Shown here in pieces: positions 44,615-55,808 of a stretch of 64,000 nt of DNA (position 1 is its first letter; every line of letters begins with the position of its first letter). The position numbers and the translations under genes are program-made. Source of the stretch: Toxorhynchites rutilus septentrionalis (lineage: Eukaryota; Arthropoda; Insecta; Diptera; Culicidae); contig NC_073745.1 of NCBI RefSeq assembly GCF_029784135.1, forward strand, positions 315,508,787-315,572,786, written 5' to 3'. The notes under the pieces were generated by a model. That model searched no databases. It was not told the DNA's origin and saw only the letters and a list, made by a program, of their open reading frames with translations.

Positions 44615-46790
44615 TTATAGGAGGTTCTGTTCAAGACACGACCGCATTGTTGACGTAGAACTACGCTGTAGTTCAATTCAAGTCGCTTGTTTATAACTGC
44701 GGATATTATTTTATAATGCGAAAATTTTGAAATAAACATTGTACCAGTTTGGTCGCCCTGAAATGTTTTTTTTATTGTAGAATCATTTGATGATTAAGTC
44801 TTGTGCTCGCAGAACAATACATGCTCGAGATAAGCGCAGCTGTCATCCTTAGTGGAGAAAGTTTTGCTACTGGCAAGCGAAACCAAATCACATACAAAAT
44901 TTTTGGATTCCTCGAGTCGAGAAGACGCACCACGCTAGATATGGGGTACAGACTAGGGAGGCGTTGCTGATTAATGGTCAGCTGCATCCCAATAGGAAGT
45001 ATCCCGTGTCGGGCACAGGTACAGAGCATTGAAGACAGCAACATCACAATTACGAAAACACTTGTAATACTAACCTCGAGCCAACCGCGAGTAATCGGTT
45101 ACATATTACTAACATAGTTATAAGGCAAACATCGTCGAAATATTGAACTCCCGGCCCCGTCAGGTTGACGCCATATGAGCCTTAATAAAAATATATATTT
45201 TGTATAAAAAAATACTTATTTGGTGACTAAATAAACGTAATGAACTCTATGTGTCAATCTCTACAACCTCGAAAAGAGTAGCACTGCTTCATTATGATCA
45301 AGATTGGCGCAAATGCAATCCTAGTTGAAAGAAATTTTGCAACTGGCACGCGAGCCCAAAAAAATTAATAACTTAATATAACTTATCGAATAGCTTCGTA
45401 TTCAGCAAATAATATATTGGTGCACAACCTTAACACCTGCCTCACCATAGCGTCAGCTCAATGCATTGATGACAGAAAACAAACAATGTTAACTGCTTGT
45501 AAAAAGGCTGAACATTTGCCTCAGCAGAGATTCATTAATATTCAATATAAAAATTTCCCTCTCGCTATCTCCCCTCCATGTTTATATTTATCATTACGAC
45601 TGCATAATTTGCAACACCAAACAATCGTCAATCATAAAAAAAATTAAAAATTTAGGCGATTGTTGCATCGTTACAGGGCCAATGCACACGGGAGCAGATA
45701 CAAATGGGGTTTCAGCGTAGCGACGTTGCACTATTTTTACGTACGGGTTATGAATCTCGCACGTACGCATACAAATATCCATATATCGATGGCTTGACGC
45801 AACTAAATATACACACACTTATCTCCGTTTTGCACTCTTCTCAACAGAAGCCCTTTCTGTTAATATTTCCAGTCTAAATTGGCTTAGCTGTCATCCTTTG
45901 TGGAGAGAATCGTCATGCGAAACCAAATCACTGACAAAATCCCAGAACATTTATTTTCTTGATGAGCTGACGATAGCCTAGCTTGATGATTCCCCACACA
46001 ATTGTGTAGCTCAAAACATTAATGTAATGGCGTCAGTTTTATGCAATGATTGTAATGCCAGAAATATCAGCGAGTGAATAATTTGGTCGCGTCCACAGCT
46101 CAATCCGAAACGAAGACATATGATGACGCAAAACAAGGAAGAACAAACGATATTCATTGCTTTGAATACAGAACGATACTGAAAGTTTGCCTTCCTTCCT
46201 TGCTTGAGACTTTAAACTTCTTCGGTTCATTCGTCTCTAACCTTCAAAAGACCTTGGAAAACTTTACTTATCCATAATATTATTCCTCCAACCCCAATGC
46301 CTTGAGAAAGGCATTCGATCTCTCGCCGTCCAGCTCGCCCAGTAACGACGTTGTTCAGTCGATTTCCTCACGAAGAATGAAAGTTTGCCTCAGCGATGAT
46401 GATGATGATGATGTTGATTTAGAGAGACTTTAAACTTTTTAGTTCATTCGTCTCTAGCCTTGTGAAAGGTCCTTGGAAAACTTTACACTACTCCTGCATT
46501 ACACCTCAACCCTCGCTGCCTTGAGAAATGCACTCGATCGCTCGTTGTTCAGCTCGTCCAGCAACGATGTTCTCCAGTCGATGTCCACACAAAGAATGAA
46601 ATTGCCTCAGCGAGATCCACTGTTTGCACTCTAGACAAATGTTTTCCTTCGTTTTTCTTCTTCACGTTCACGGAGACTTTGCATCTTACAACAGGCGCAA
46701 ACCATTGGCCCTTTTCAGAATTACAAAAACCTTCTACTAAGGATCTAATTATAAAATGTAATTGCATTCTACAACAATAGCCGAAGTGAT
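44615..46790 (+). mobile_element. Element E2, right end missing
   Basis: The leader TTATAGGAGGTTCTGTTC and CACGACCGCATTG precede GACGTAGAACTACG (44652-44665). The body aligns in order with E1: GTTTTGCTACTGGCAAGCGA at about 44862 and 33700, GGTGACTAAATAAACGTAAT at about 45222 and 33760, and GATTCCCCACACAATTGTGT at about 45989 and 36430. The tail at 46190-46690 has three eroded copies of a ~215-bp unit (GAAAGTTTGCCTCAGCGA, GACTTTAAACTT, TTCATTCGTCTCTAGCC), one with a (GAT)n tract. It lacks the F insertions present in E1. Confidence 0.65.
44909..45212 (+). mobile_element. Short retroposon in E2 (5'-truncated non-LTR 3' end)
   Basis: E1 reads through this point without interruption, so about 300 bp are extra in E2. 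The extra piece ends in a T/A-rich tail (AATAAAAATATATATTTTGT, ATAAAAAA) after GACGCCATATGAGCC, as expected of a truncated non-LTR element. The family is not named. Confidence 0.55.
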
Positions 46791-46843
46791 AAACGAGCGA
46801 ATTGAATAAAAAAATTAATGAACTGAGTGGTATGAGCTACTCA

Positions 46844-47100
46844 TGAGGGGCTCAAAATGAAAGGAGTGTAAGTGACATCATCGATTTCTCTACATCGACT
46901 CTCTCTTTTGGTCACAACTCAGATGCAAACATATTCCCAGCTGTATTTGCCAATGTGAAAGATAGGTCAGAACCTCATCTTTCGAATTCTATAACAAACT
47001 CGAATTAGAACGTTTTTGCAGTTGAGTTATTAACTGAAGAAAAAGTTGATGAAGAAAAATCGATCAAATCACTTACACCCCTTTCGTCTTGAGCCCCTCA
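46844..47100. repeat. MITE, 257 bp, ~32-bp inverted repeats
   Basis: Left TGAGGGGCTCAAAATGAAAG then GAGTGTAAGTGA; right end, inverted, TGAGGGGCTCAAGACGAAAG then GGGTGTAAGTGA. Three mismatches in 32. No ORF. Target duplication not clear. Confidence 0.8.
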
Positions 47101-47565
47101 TTTAACATCTACATTTGAATTGATACACTACACAGATTCACATTTTCATCCTAATTTTATCTTAATTTTTTTCAATTTTTGAAATTTTTTTATTTAGACT
47201 TTTTTGCAGTAATCCTTATCTTATGTTTCTTGATTGTGCAGGTTTTATTTCCGCTATCCGATGAGTAAATTTATTGTTTCTATATTTTGAACAAGTTATG
47301 AATAAATATCAAGAATATAGACTCTGTCGAGCTTCTACAAGACCAGGTGATGATCCTTCTGCCTTGGCCCATTGTAAACAAACAATGCTTCAACTTATAT
47401 TCTAGTGTATTAGTATTGGTGACTACCATACACTGCATGATTTTCATGTGTGTGTGCAAGCGCTGAGCGTAAACCAAAGGTTTTGTATTTTTCAAGTGCC
47501 AAGTTTCTATAAATCCAGTTACATTTTTCCGTTCTTTTAGTTGTTTTGATCAATAAATCTGGAAA
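47101..47565. other. Unassigned spacer before the Tc3-like element
   Basis: Should contain the 5' end of the Tc3-like transposon but I could not define its inverted repeat. Otherwise AT-rich. Confidence 0.3.
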
Positions 47566-49700
47566 GTGCCGAAGGGAAAAGTGTTCACGGAGAGAAATGA
47601 AAGACAAACCGATGCATTTCACCAAGAAAATGTTGGTATCAGAGAAATTTATCGTCGGATTGGACGATCCCATGAAGTAGTGCTCAATTATTTGACGAAC
47701 CCTCAAGGATACGGTAAGAAGGAGAGAGCTACACGTAAATCGAAGCTCTCTGACCGGGATAAGCGGGAAATAGCTAGAACAGCTTCGAATACCTCAAAAT
47801 CGCTTACGCAAATAAAGCAATATTTCAATTTAAATGTTGCTCGGGTGACAATTCGTTAAGTTTTGGTAAAAAAATCGAGGGGTTATTTGCGATTACGTCG
47901 AAATTTCATAAATAACTCTTCAGTAAAAAGTACCGGGACCCTGAAAAGGTTTAATGGCTTGTGTAGTTTTGTAGAATCATTTCATTTAAAATTATTAGTA
48001 ATAACTAATTGCGCCAGTAACACCGGCTGAGTGTATCCTATGGCTTACCTTCTCTACTAACACACATCCTAAATTCCCGAGATATTTATGAGAGGTCGTA
48101 GAGTTCTCTACATCTCTCGTAAGTAAATATTGAACTAACATTCCTTCCCTTTCCTTAGCAGTTGCAAGGACGTGGCCAGGACAATTCTTAACTGTTGGAG
48201 AAAGCACCCCTTCATCTAAGAGATAATACTAATCATCAGCAACGGATGGAGGCTAGCTTTTAACTGAACAGTTCTGAATTCGTACCACCTACGATATTGT
48301 GCAACTTGCTCAATGCTAATGCTACTGTAGTTTTGTAGAATCATTTCGAGAAGCAACGAGTCTTTCTTGCCTTTGCGAGAACAATACACTAATCGGTCAT
48401 ATGTCGCAATTCGTTTCTTTATATCAATGCACCCATTGCACTGAGTATTTAACGAGAAGCATCTTCCGTGCATCGCCATTCAACAAGCATCAAACACACG
48501 TCTAGTGTTCACAGCTCGATGGGAAACATAAAACACAAAACGAGCAGAATAAGCGACCTTCGTTGTTTCGGGCACAGAAAGATTCTGAGAATTTTCCTCA
48601 TAGGAGATGCAATACTTTTACGCTAGCGACAAATTACTTACTACGCAAGGGTGGAGTTTACTTCGTAAATATTCTCTTTTCGCTGCCCCCCTCCGTTGTT
48701 TTTATTCTAGCGGCAGCATAAGTTGCCCGTTATTGACAGCTCAGTTCTGGAAAGCACACAAATGAACAGAACAAATGTATTGGGAAATGGGAATGCTTCC
48801 AATTTTCATCAATTTAAGCCATATACAGACTATGGGATTGTAATGTATAGAACATAAAACAAATTTTAGAAAATTTCCGATTCGATTGATATGCAAATCG
48901 TTAAAATCCGTTCGCAGCGAAAATAGTTATTAACGTTAACTTTATTTCATAAAAACGTGACCTGTTTTCTGATTTTGCACCCTTAATGTAAGACGTAGTC
49001 CTACGTCAAAAATCCTCACATAAAGAGGGTTTAAAAGGTTTAAGTTCCTCATCTTACACCATCTCACATCGCAAGACGTCTGAGTAATGCTAAAGCTCAC
49101 ATGAACCGACAGTGAGACATGGTATGTTGTGACAAAAAATGTTTCCAAAAGAATACATTTTGCTATATCCCATAACGAAAAGTTCTTCAATGTATAGGTT
49201 ATCTTTACTGACGAAAAAAGTTCGATTAGGATGGTACTGATGGAATTTTGGTGAAGGCTGGTGCATAGTTTGGACGGGATTCTGTGCAACCGGAAAGCGC
49301 AAGATAGCTTTCATATCATTCAAGGATTATTTACATGTTCTGAAATCTTTTCTCCTACCATTTTTGCATGGGTATCGACAAAAAAATCACATTCCGGCAA
49401 AACAGCGCTACTATTCATATCAGCAAGGAGACTAAGTAATGGAGTTCGGACCAAAAACTTAATTTTTTCGACTGGTCGACTCGCTCTCCAGATTTGAATC
49501 CTGTTGAAAATCTTAGGGGGATCCTTGTAGGCAGAATCTACACTGAGGGAAAACGGTACACCACGATTGAAGAGCTCGAGGTTGCAATGTCCGAAAAAAT
49601 GAAAAATATCGAGAATGCCTTTCAGCAGAACTTGGTAAATAGTATTCCAACACGAATTTTCAAATTTATTAGTCGAAATGGCAAGGTTGCCAATTATTGA
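47566..49700 (+). pseudogene. Tc3-like transposase split by element E3
   Basis: The N-terminal part (47566-47940) has a Tc3-type helix-turn-helix start, with MPKGKVFTERNE now opening on GTG instead of ATG, then NVGIREIYRRIGRSHEVVLN and a second domain ending NLNVARVTIR. The C-terminal part (49013-49700) resumes after E3 with FTDEKKFD-like, HISKETK and STRSPDLNPVENLRGILVGR, the third catalytic motif. It stops at about 49698 after ISRNGKVANY. Several stops and shifts lie between. Loss of the start codon, the insertion and the stops make it dead. Confidence 0.75.
47950..49007 (+). mobile_element. Element E3, inserted in the Tc3-like gene
   Basis: The right end is the perfect palindrome GACGTAGTCCTACGTC (48992-49007) followed by AAAAA, preceded by E-specific sequence matching E1 (TTTCCGATTCG, AACGTTAACTTTATTTCAT, ACCCTTAATG). 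TTTTGTAGAATCATTT occurs twice (about 47967 and 48330), suggesting an internal duplication. The left leader is not preserved, so the left border is approximate. Confidence 0.6.
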
Positions 49701-49738
49701 TATGTAAATCAGCCGATCGTTTTAAATTTTTCATTGAT

Positions 49739-50082
49739 TTTTTTTATTAATCCATTTATTTTTACAGGATCAGTTACATAAGTTTAAAGGAGCCATACTC
49801 CTGACTATATTTCTACTAGCATATATTAACATGTTTCCTTAATTCTATGGTTAATAAAATAGGAAACCGATTACTCGCGGTCGACTCGAGTTTAGAAGGG
49901 TGACATATTTTCATTAGGAAAAGGATGGGATGTAAGGAGATTGTAACAATGTTCACACTCATACTCACATTCTCATTCACATTCACACTTCACACTCAAT
50001 TCTTAAAAACTATCATTACATCTAATATGTAATTGAATTTAACTTATCCTAATGGAAGAGAACCGATAGCTCGCAAAAAAAA
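49739..50082. mobile_element. Short retroposon with 10-bp target duplication
   Basis: TTTCATTGAT occurs at 49729-49738 and again at 50083-50092. Between them lies a 344-bp insert that begins with a T run and ends with an A run, with CATTTATTTTTACAGGATCA near its left side. A related start recurs at about 55345. No RT frame. Probably SINE-like; orientation is unclear. Confidence 0.65.
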
Positions 50083-50577
50083 TTTCATTGATAATACTAT
50101 GAACTTTGAATTGGTCTTATAGAAACTGGACAGCGGAAATTATCATATTTAAGCACAATAAATAAACAAACAACTCTTTTGAACGAAATTGATGTTAAAT
50201 ATACTTTATTCTAAGCATTCAACAATGTATGAATGTATCTTGTTGAAATTCTAACTGTTTGTGTTGCAACGAAATAGAATCAGGGTGGTCTTATAGTAGT
50301 TGGACAGAGTGTATTTTGATTTTCTCATAATTTTCTAATGTAGCACATTTATTTTAGACTGGTTCGGCTTATCCACGTGAGAGCGGAATAACAGCTCAGA
50401 GAGAATTTGAACACCAGAGTTACCACCCAAGGACTAATCCACAGTGTGAGCGATTATTATTTCATCTGTTTTGTACATTTCTGGCGTGCAGTACTTGAAG
50501 AGGTGGATGGATCTCAAATTTAGCCATAGGAAAACGGGATGACCATGGACAGAGTTACTGTAAATCATAAGGCACTG

Positions 50578-50775
50578 AAACTCTTAAGATTTTCTTAGAA
50601 ACACTTCCGACTTCAACGCTGCGCCTAGAACTTTTTCTAACGTTATGTGTATCGGCTGTGTCTAATGAAAGAAATTTTTCGAAGCTTCAGCTTATTGAGA
50701 GCTATTTGAGAACGGTTATATCGTAATCTCGTCTGAACAAGTAGCCAATCTTGTATGTTGAGAACGAAACAATAA
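50578..50775 (+). pseudogene. hAT dimerisation-domain remnant
   Basis: A plus-strand frame reads FLETLPTSTLRLELFLTLCV, SAVSNERNFSKLQLIESYLR, then two stops among SRLNK and PILYVENETIKN. This is the C-terminal dimerisation block of a hAT family protein. Nothing upstream continues the gene. A terminal-repeat-like CAGGGTGGTCTTATAGTAGT lies at about 50282 but belongs to another superfamily. Confidence 0.6.
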
Positions 50776-52840
50776 AAAATTTTATTATGAAATAATTATT
50801 AATTTTGTTGCAATCGAGGGCCGGAAGCTTCATTTCCGATATGTTGGTAAATAGTTTTAATAAAATGTCCTTCGAAGATCTTACTCAGTGCAGACATGGG
50901 ACTCTCGGGCGACAGCTTTCTCGTAGATAGATACTTTTAAGTTCACTTTTTTCTGAGGCAACATTGAAGCTACCGTCGTGACAAACAAGCATTCAATGCT
51001 TGGAACCACAATTTGAGCAGTTTGATTGAAAATAGACCAAAGACTGCAAACGCGAGCGTTTTCTTTTGCCCTCTGCAAACCCACACCAAACACCGACCCT
51101 TCAAACTCTCATCGCTCGAACTAATAGATCGCGACGCGTCCGGTTGTCTGGTGGCGCAAGAATGGCCCACTTTTGAACCCTACGAAGGCAAGCGAAAGCA
51201 TCATGTTGCAAGTAACAAACCATAAAACGATGACGGTTTGCTTTGGACCTCTAAGCAAACAGCCGAGAGGCATAGGAAAAAAGTGAGAATTCCTCCAAAT
51301 GGGGACACTCTCACACATTAAATCTCCGGATAAAGAAACTTCTCCATTGCAGGGCCCCCGTTAAGCAGATGAAAGTACTTCTGTCGAGTCATGCGCCCGC
51401 CACAGGTGAGTCGGAGCTGCTCACAAAAGAGCAGAGAGCACTGGAAAAGAAAGATACGATCTTTGGTCACACGACACAGTTTGTAAATTTTGCCTCGCCG
51501 GTCGCCGTACTTGGCAGGTTGGAATAGTCAAGTTTGCTTACTCGACTGATAACGCTATCGTGACCGCCACCGTGTTTGGCTAGAACGGAAGCCTTCCAAT
51601 GTAGGCCAAGCAAGGGTATGCAAAGCAACTACTTATAATAATTCCTCCCACGTGATGACAATTTGCGGTCTTTATTCTTTTCCCAGTGCAAATTCCGCAC
51701 ATGGTTTAGATGCACATACCAGCAGTCATATTCAACGAGATCACGATCTTGACATCGCTGCTTTTGCTCCCTCGGAGAGCCGCATCACCACGACCAGCAC
51801 CAGGGTAGACAAATATAAACAGTCCGGTTATTCAAAAGGTTATGATCTCGCACTCTAATTCATGTGCCGGCGGGGCTTTGTACGCGAAAATCCGCCGATC
51901 TGCATTCACAGCACAGTCTCTCCTCCATGATGGGGCCGTGCAACGCGAGGCGAGAGAATTATCATAACAATTTAGAGCAATCTAGCGTCGAGCGTCGCAA
52001 TAATTTACGAGATTTTTATAACACAGATTGCTCTTCACCGGAGTGTACATACGGAACGAACTCACACAGAAAGGCAAATGTACTCTGTGCATCTAATCTA
52101 CCTCCCAGACCACGTCCACCCATCCTAAATCATTATTCTGTGCTACGGTTCGGCTCTGCGCCTGGCCATAAAATAAAATTCAAAGTTCAATTCCATAATA
52201 TGTATGTTTATTTTTTGTTTTCTGTCACACGCACGAGTCACACACACACACACACAAACACTGTTGGAAAGGGAGCAACGGGAGTGATATAGGAAATACC
52301 TCGTTAAGAGTAGTCGGTAAAAATATATGACATTGTGTGTCCGGTAATTTACCGGGCTTTTTATTTATGTTGGACCCTGCGATGATGGGTCGCAGTTTAG
52401 CCGTTTTCGTACGACCAAGGTGAAATTTGCACGGAATGATGAGCTCGGGAAGCGATATCCCCATATAGATAAAGATTAATGTTTGTGGCCCTCGGGTTCT
52501 ATTCAGTATACGACTGCAATCACGTTTTGGCAAAAATTAAAGTGCGATTACCAAAAAACGGAAGCGACAATATGTTTGGCCACCCATATTAAATAATTAG
52601 ATAGTTAACAAACTGAGATACGCATTTTGATTATTACAACGCCCCTGGCAATCATATTTTAAACTTTCTGACTGCCATTCTCAGCGCCAAAACTCTCATC
52701 ACGCCAGCGAAAGTAGTGCAAGTTGAAGGACAAGAGGAAACAAACCACTTGGCACTTAATAATTTATAAACATATCATGCGCACGGCTTGCAAGGTTACA
52801 AAAACACTAGAATTCATATGCTGTATATATTGCGCTAAAG
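50776..52840. other. Probably unique DNA, no gene recognised
   Basis: GC is higher between 51.0 and 52.5 kb. ORFs at 51013-51225, 51652-51858 and 51864-52292 lack recognised domains. A (CA)n microsatellite lies at about 52238-52260. Exons of a split gene could be hidden here, but I cannot support any. Confidence 0.3.
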
Positions 52841-53199
52841 TGTGACTGCGAGTGTAATTTGTGGTTATCTGTTGAGGAGCACGGTGCTGAAGATAATTAG
52901 GAATACGAGAAAAATAATCTCGACAAGAGTGTTGGTAAATCCGAGTTTGGTAATATGTCGAATAAGTTCTTCAACAACATTATGTGGTTTGTTATCAACT
53001 AATTTCTACAAAACTATTCGAAAAGTGCAAGTGGGGGGTTTCACATACGATCGTGTTTTGTTGAGTCTAGTGATCGTTCGATTAATCTTATTGATTGATT
53101 AAATTTTAAAACAATCACATTTATTTTAATCTTTTTAAAATTTCTGAAAAAAATATATGAAAAATCCATACTATAACCAACAAGTTATCCACATCGGAA
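52841..53199. other. AT-rich spacer
   Basis: Contains ATCGTGTTTTGTTGAGTCTA (53051), nearly repeated at 53563 inside the next block. No gene recognised. Confidence 0.3.
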
Positions 53200-54742
53200 T
53201 AAGGACTGAGGTACGATCGCTGGAATGGATGGATGTTTCCCTAACACAGACTTCAAAATCATGAAGCCTGGAGGAATCGGCATTGCAAAATAGATGCGAT
53301 CTGCGGGTACTTTTGTACTCGCTTGCGTTTCTGGAAATCGGAATGTTTCCCTAACACAGGCTTCAAAACCATGGAGCCAGGAGAAATTTGCATAACAAAA
53401 TAGGTGCAAGCTGCGGGTACTTTTGTACTCGCTTGCGTTTCTGTAAATCGGAATGTTTTCCTAACACAGACTTTAAAACCATGGAGCCTGTGGAAATCGG
53501 CATTGCAAAATAGATGCAAGCAGTGGGAACTTTTGTAATCGTTTGCGTTTTTGCGATCATGTTTTGTTGAGTCTAGTGAACCATGAAGCCTGTGGAAATC
53601 GGCATAGCGAATTAGATGCAAGCAGCGGAAATCTTTGTACTCGTTTGCGTTTTTGCAAATAAGAATATTTCCCTAACACAGATTTCAAAAATATGGATTC
53701 TGGAGAAATTGACATTGCAAAAATTGTTTTCAAAACAGGCTATTGAAATCACACCAATCGGTATATAAGCGAGTGCCGCTCGGAAATCCACTCAGTTATG
53801 ATTGCGCAACGATTGAGGTACGATCACTGGAATGGATGGATGTTTCCCTAACACAGACTTCAAAATCATGAAGCCTGGAGGAATCGGCATTGAAAAATAG
53901 ATGCGAACTACGGGTACTTTTGTACTGTGGAAATCAGCATTGCAAAATAGATGCAAGCAGTGGGAACTTTTGTACTCGTTTTCGTTTTTGTGAATTGGAA
54001 TGTTTCCCTAACACAGACTTCAAAACCATGAAGCCTGTGGAAATCGGCATAGCGAATTAGATGCAAGCAGCGGAAATCTTTGTACTCGTTTGCGTTTTTG
54101 CAAATAAGAATATTTCCCTAACACAGATTTCAAAAATATGGAGTCTGGAGAAATTGACATTGCAAAATAGATGCAAACTACGGGTACTTTCGTACTCGTT
54201 TGCATTTTTGCAAACCGGAATGTGTTTTTCCAATACAGATTCCAAAACCAAGAAGTTTGGAAAATCGGCATTGCAGATACATTCAAGTCGACAATACTTT
54301 TATAACCCCATGCATTTCTACACTTCGGAATTCGTTTTGCTAACACGATCTACAAAAGCGGGTACAAATGCAACGCTTTGGCTTGATTAAGACTGCATAG
54401 GAAGATATCTCTTCATGTAGCCAGCTCACTGAACTTCTAAGCATACCGTTTGATGATTAGGCAAAATGTTGATAAATATTTGCTGCGATAACTACTACCA
54501 TAATGCATAAATTGGCTTAAATTGGGATTTATTTGCAGTTGAATTCGTAAATAGTTTCACTTGTTTAATTAATAATTTAATCGGTACACACAAAAGATAG
54601 CTCTGCGCAGCTGCGATATCGTACCTCATTGAGTACATCCGAGGTGGGATTATTACTAATTGAAGGAATACAATTGATTACTAAGCCAACGGCAGTCCTA
54701 CGTCAACCTTGCGGTAATATCATAGGTATAACCCATCCACAG
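53200..54742 (-). mobile_element. F-related minisatellite block with an F leader end
   Basis: Eight or so units begin AACACAGACTTCAAAACCAT-like (53233, 53353, 53463, 53673, 53849, 54010, 54119, 54231) and contain GGAAATCGGCATTGCAAAAT, GATGCAA, GCGGGTACTTTTGTACTCG, TTTGCGTTT. The spacing is 110-120 bp where uninterrupted. The right end is the F leader (TCCTACGTCAACCTTGCGGT, ATAACCCATCCACAG) at 54742, followed by a T run. The palindromic outer end is not found on the left, so this is a truncated or rearranged F copy. Confidence 0.65.
53750..53797 (+). promoter_or_regulatory. Third copy of the CCAAT-TATA-initiator module
   Basis: CCAATCGG, TATATAA (53762-53768) and TCAGTT (53792-53797) with unchanged spacing, embedded in minisatellite units of the F-A type. 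It shows that the two F subtypes exchange segments. Confidence 0.55.
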
Positions 54743-55808
54743 TTTTTCTAACACTACTTTTTCATGTTTTTTCTGACAAAAATATAATTTATCCTAATTT
54801 TATTCAAAGTCAAGATAGCGTTTATAAATATCATTTTTTTTTAAATATTGTTTTCAGTGTAATTTTTTTTTATTTGCTCAAATTTTACCAACTCTGCCAA
54901 CTCCTAAAACGAGTGGAGCAATGTTTCGAAAAAAAAGTCATAAACATTTGATAATAATAGTAAACAAGTACATTTGTTTGTATATATTTGATATGTTTGC
55001 ATATCAAAAATGTAAACCGGAAACATTGTTAATTAGACTGCAATTCAAAATCACCTTAGTAAAGCACATGTGGCTAAAGCGTAGTGCGCAATCTACCGGT
55101 CGCCTGTGTAACCTAGAAATAACACGCCAGAAGATCATTTTTACACATACAGTTGTTCGATCAAAAAATAGTACTGAACAAAAAATACAGCTAGGAACAA
55201 TTTCAACAATGTTCTCCTCAGGCATATCATTTCCAAAATGACAAATTCAGAATACTGAAAACAATTATATATGCGACATAAAGCTTCGAAAAACCATAAA
55301 AAATTAATGTTTGGAGAAAACTTCGCATTTATTTATCTATACAATTCGTTTATTTTTACACACACACAGTTACATAGCTTTTAAAGAGCCAAACTCTTAA
55401 ATGCAGGCAAAAATTTTTTTGTGTGGGGGATAGGGACCGCATAAAAAAACCGTGCAAAACTTCACCAGTAGCTTTAAAAAACCGGGTACACATTTTGAAA
55501 AAAACTTTTTTTGTGCGGTAGATAGGGACCGCATAAAAAAAGTTTCCCTCAAGAAAATAACTCAAATCCACGCTGTTCACCGTTCAATTTCCTTTTGTTT
55601 CCCTGCTTTGCGATGGGACAGTTTGCCTCTTCGGTTGCGCGTGGCTGTTTTGTGCTTTTAGTTACATGCCGAAACATGATGCTGTTAGATATCATGTCAT
55701 GCAAAAACTTAGAAAAACTTAGAGCATTTGATGGGAGGAAAGGAATGATTTCAGAAGTGGATAATTGAGACGCAAATATGCTTTTTTCGCACTGAAATGC
55801 ATATAAAC
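54743..55808. other. Spacer with a TTTATTTTTACA repeat and a doublet
   Basis: GATAGGGACCGCATAAAAAAA occurs in part at 55430-55449 and again at 55522-55541, each after a TTTTTTTGTG tract. A piece related to the retroposon at 49739 begins near 55345. The 106-codon ORF at 54921-55241 has no recognised domain. The last 8 bases (ATATAAAC) are the target site of the next element. Confidence 0.4.

Noticed and set aside
51864..52292. 142-codon plus-strand ORF
   Set aside because: It runs into a CA microsatellite and has no recognised domain.
53200..54400. CRISPR-like array
   Set aside because: Units are about 110 bp, diverged and without unique spacers; the DNA is clearly eukaryotic.
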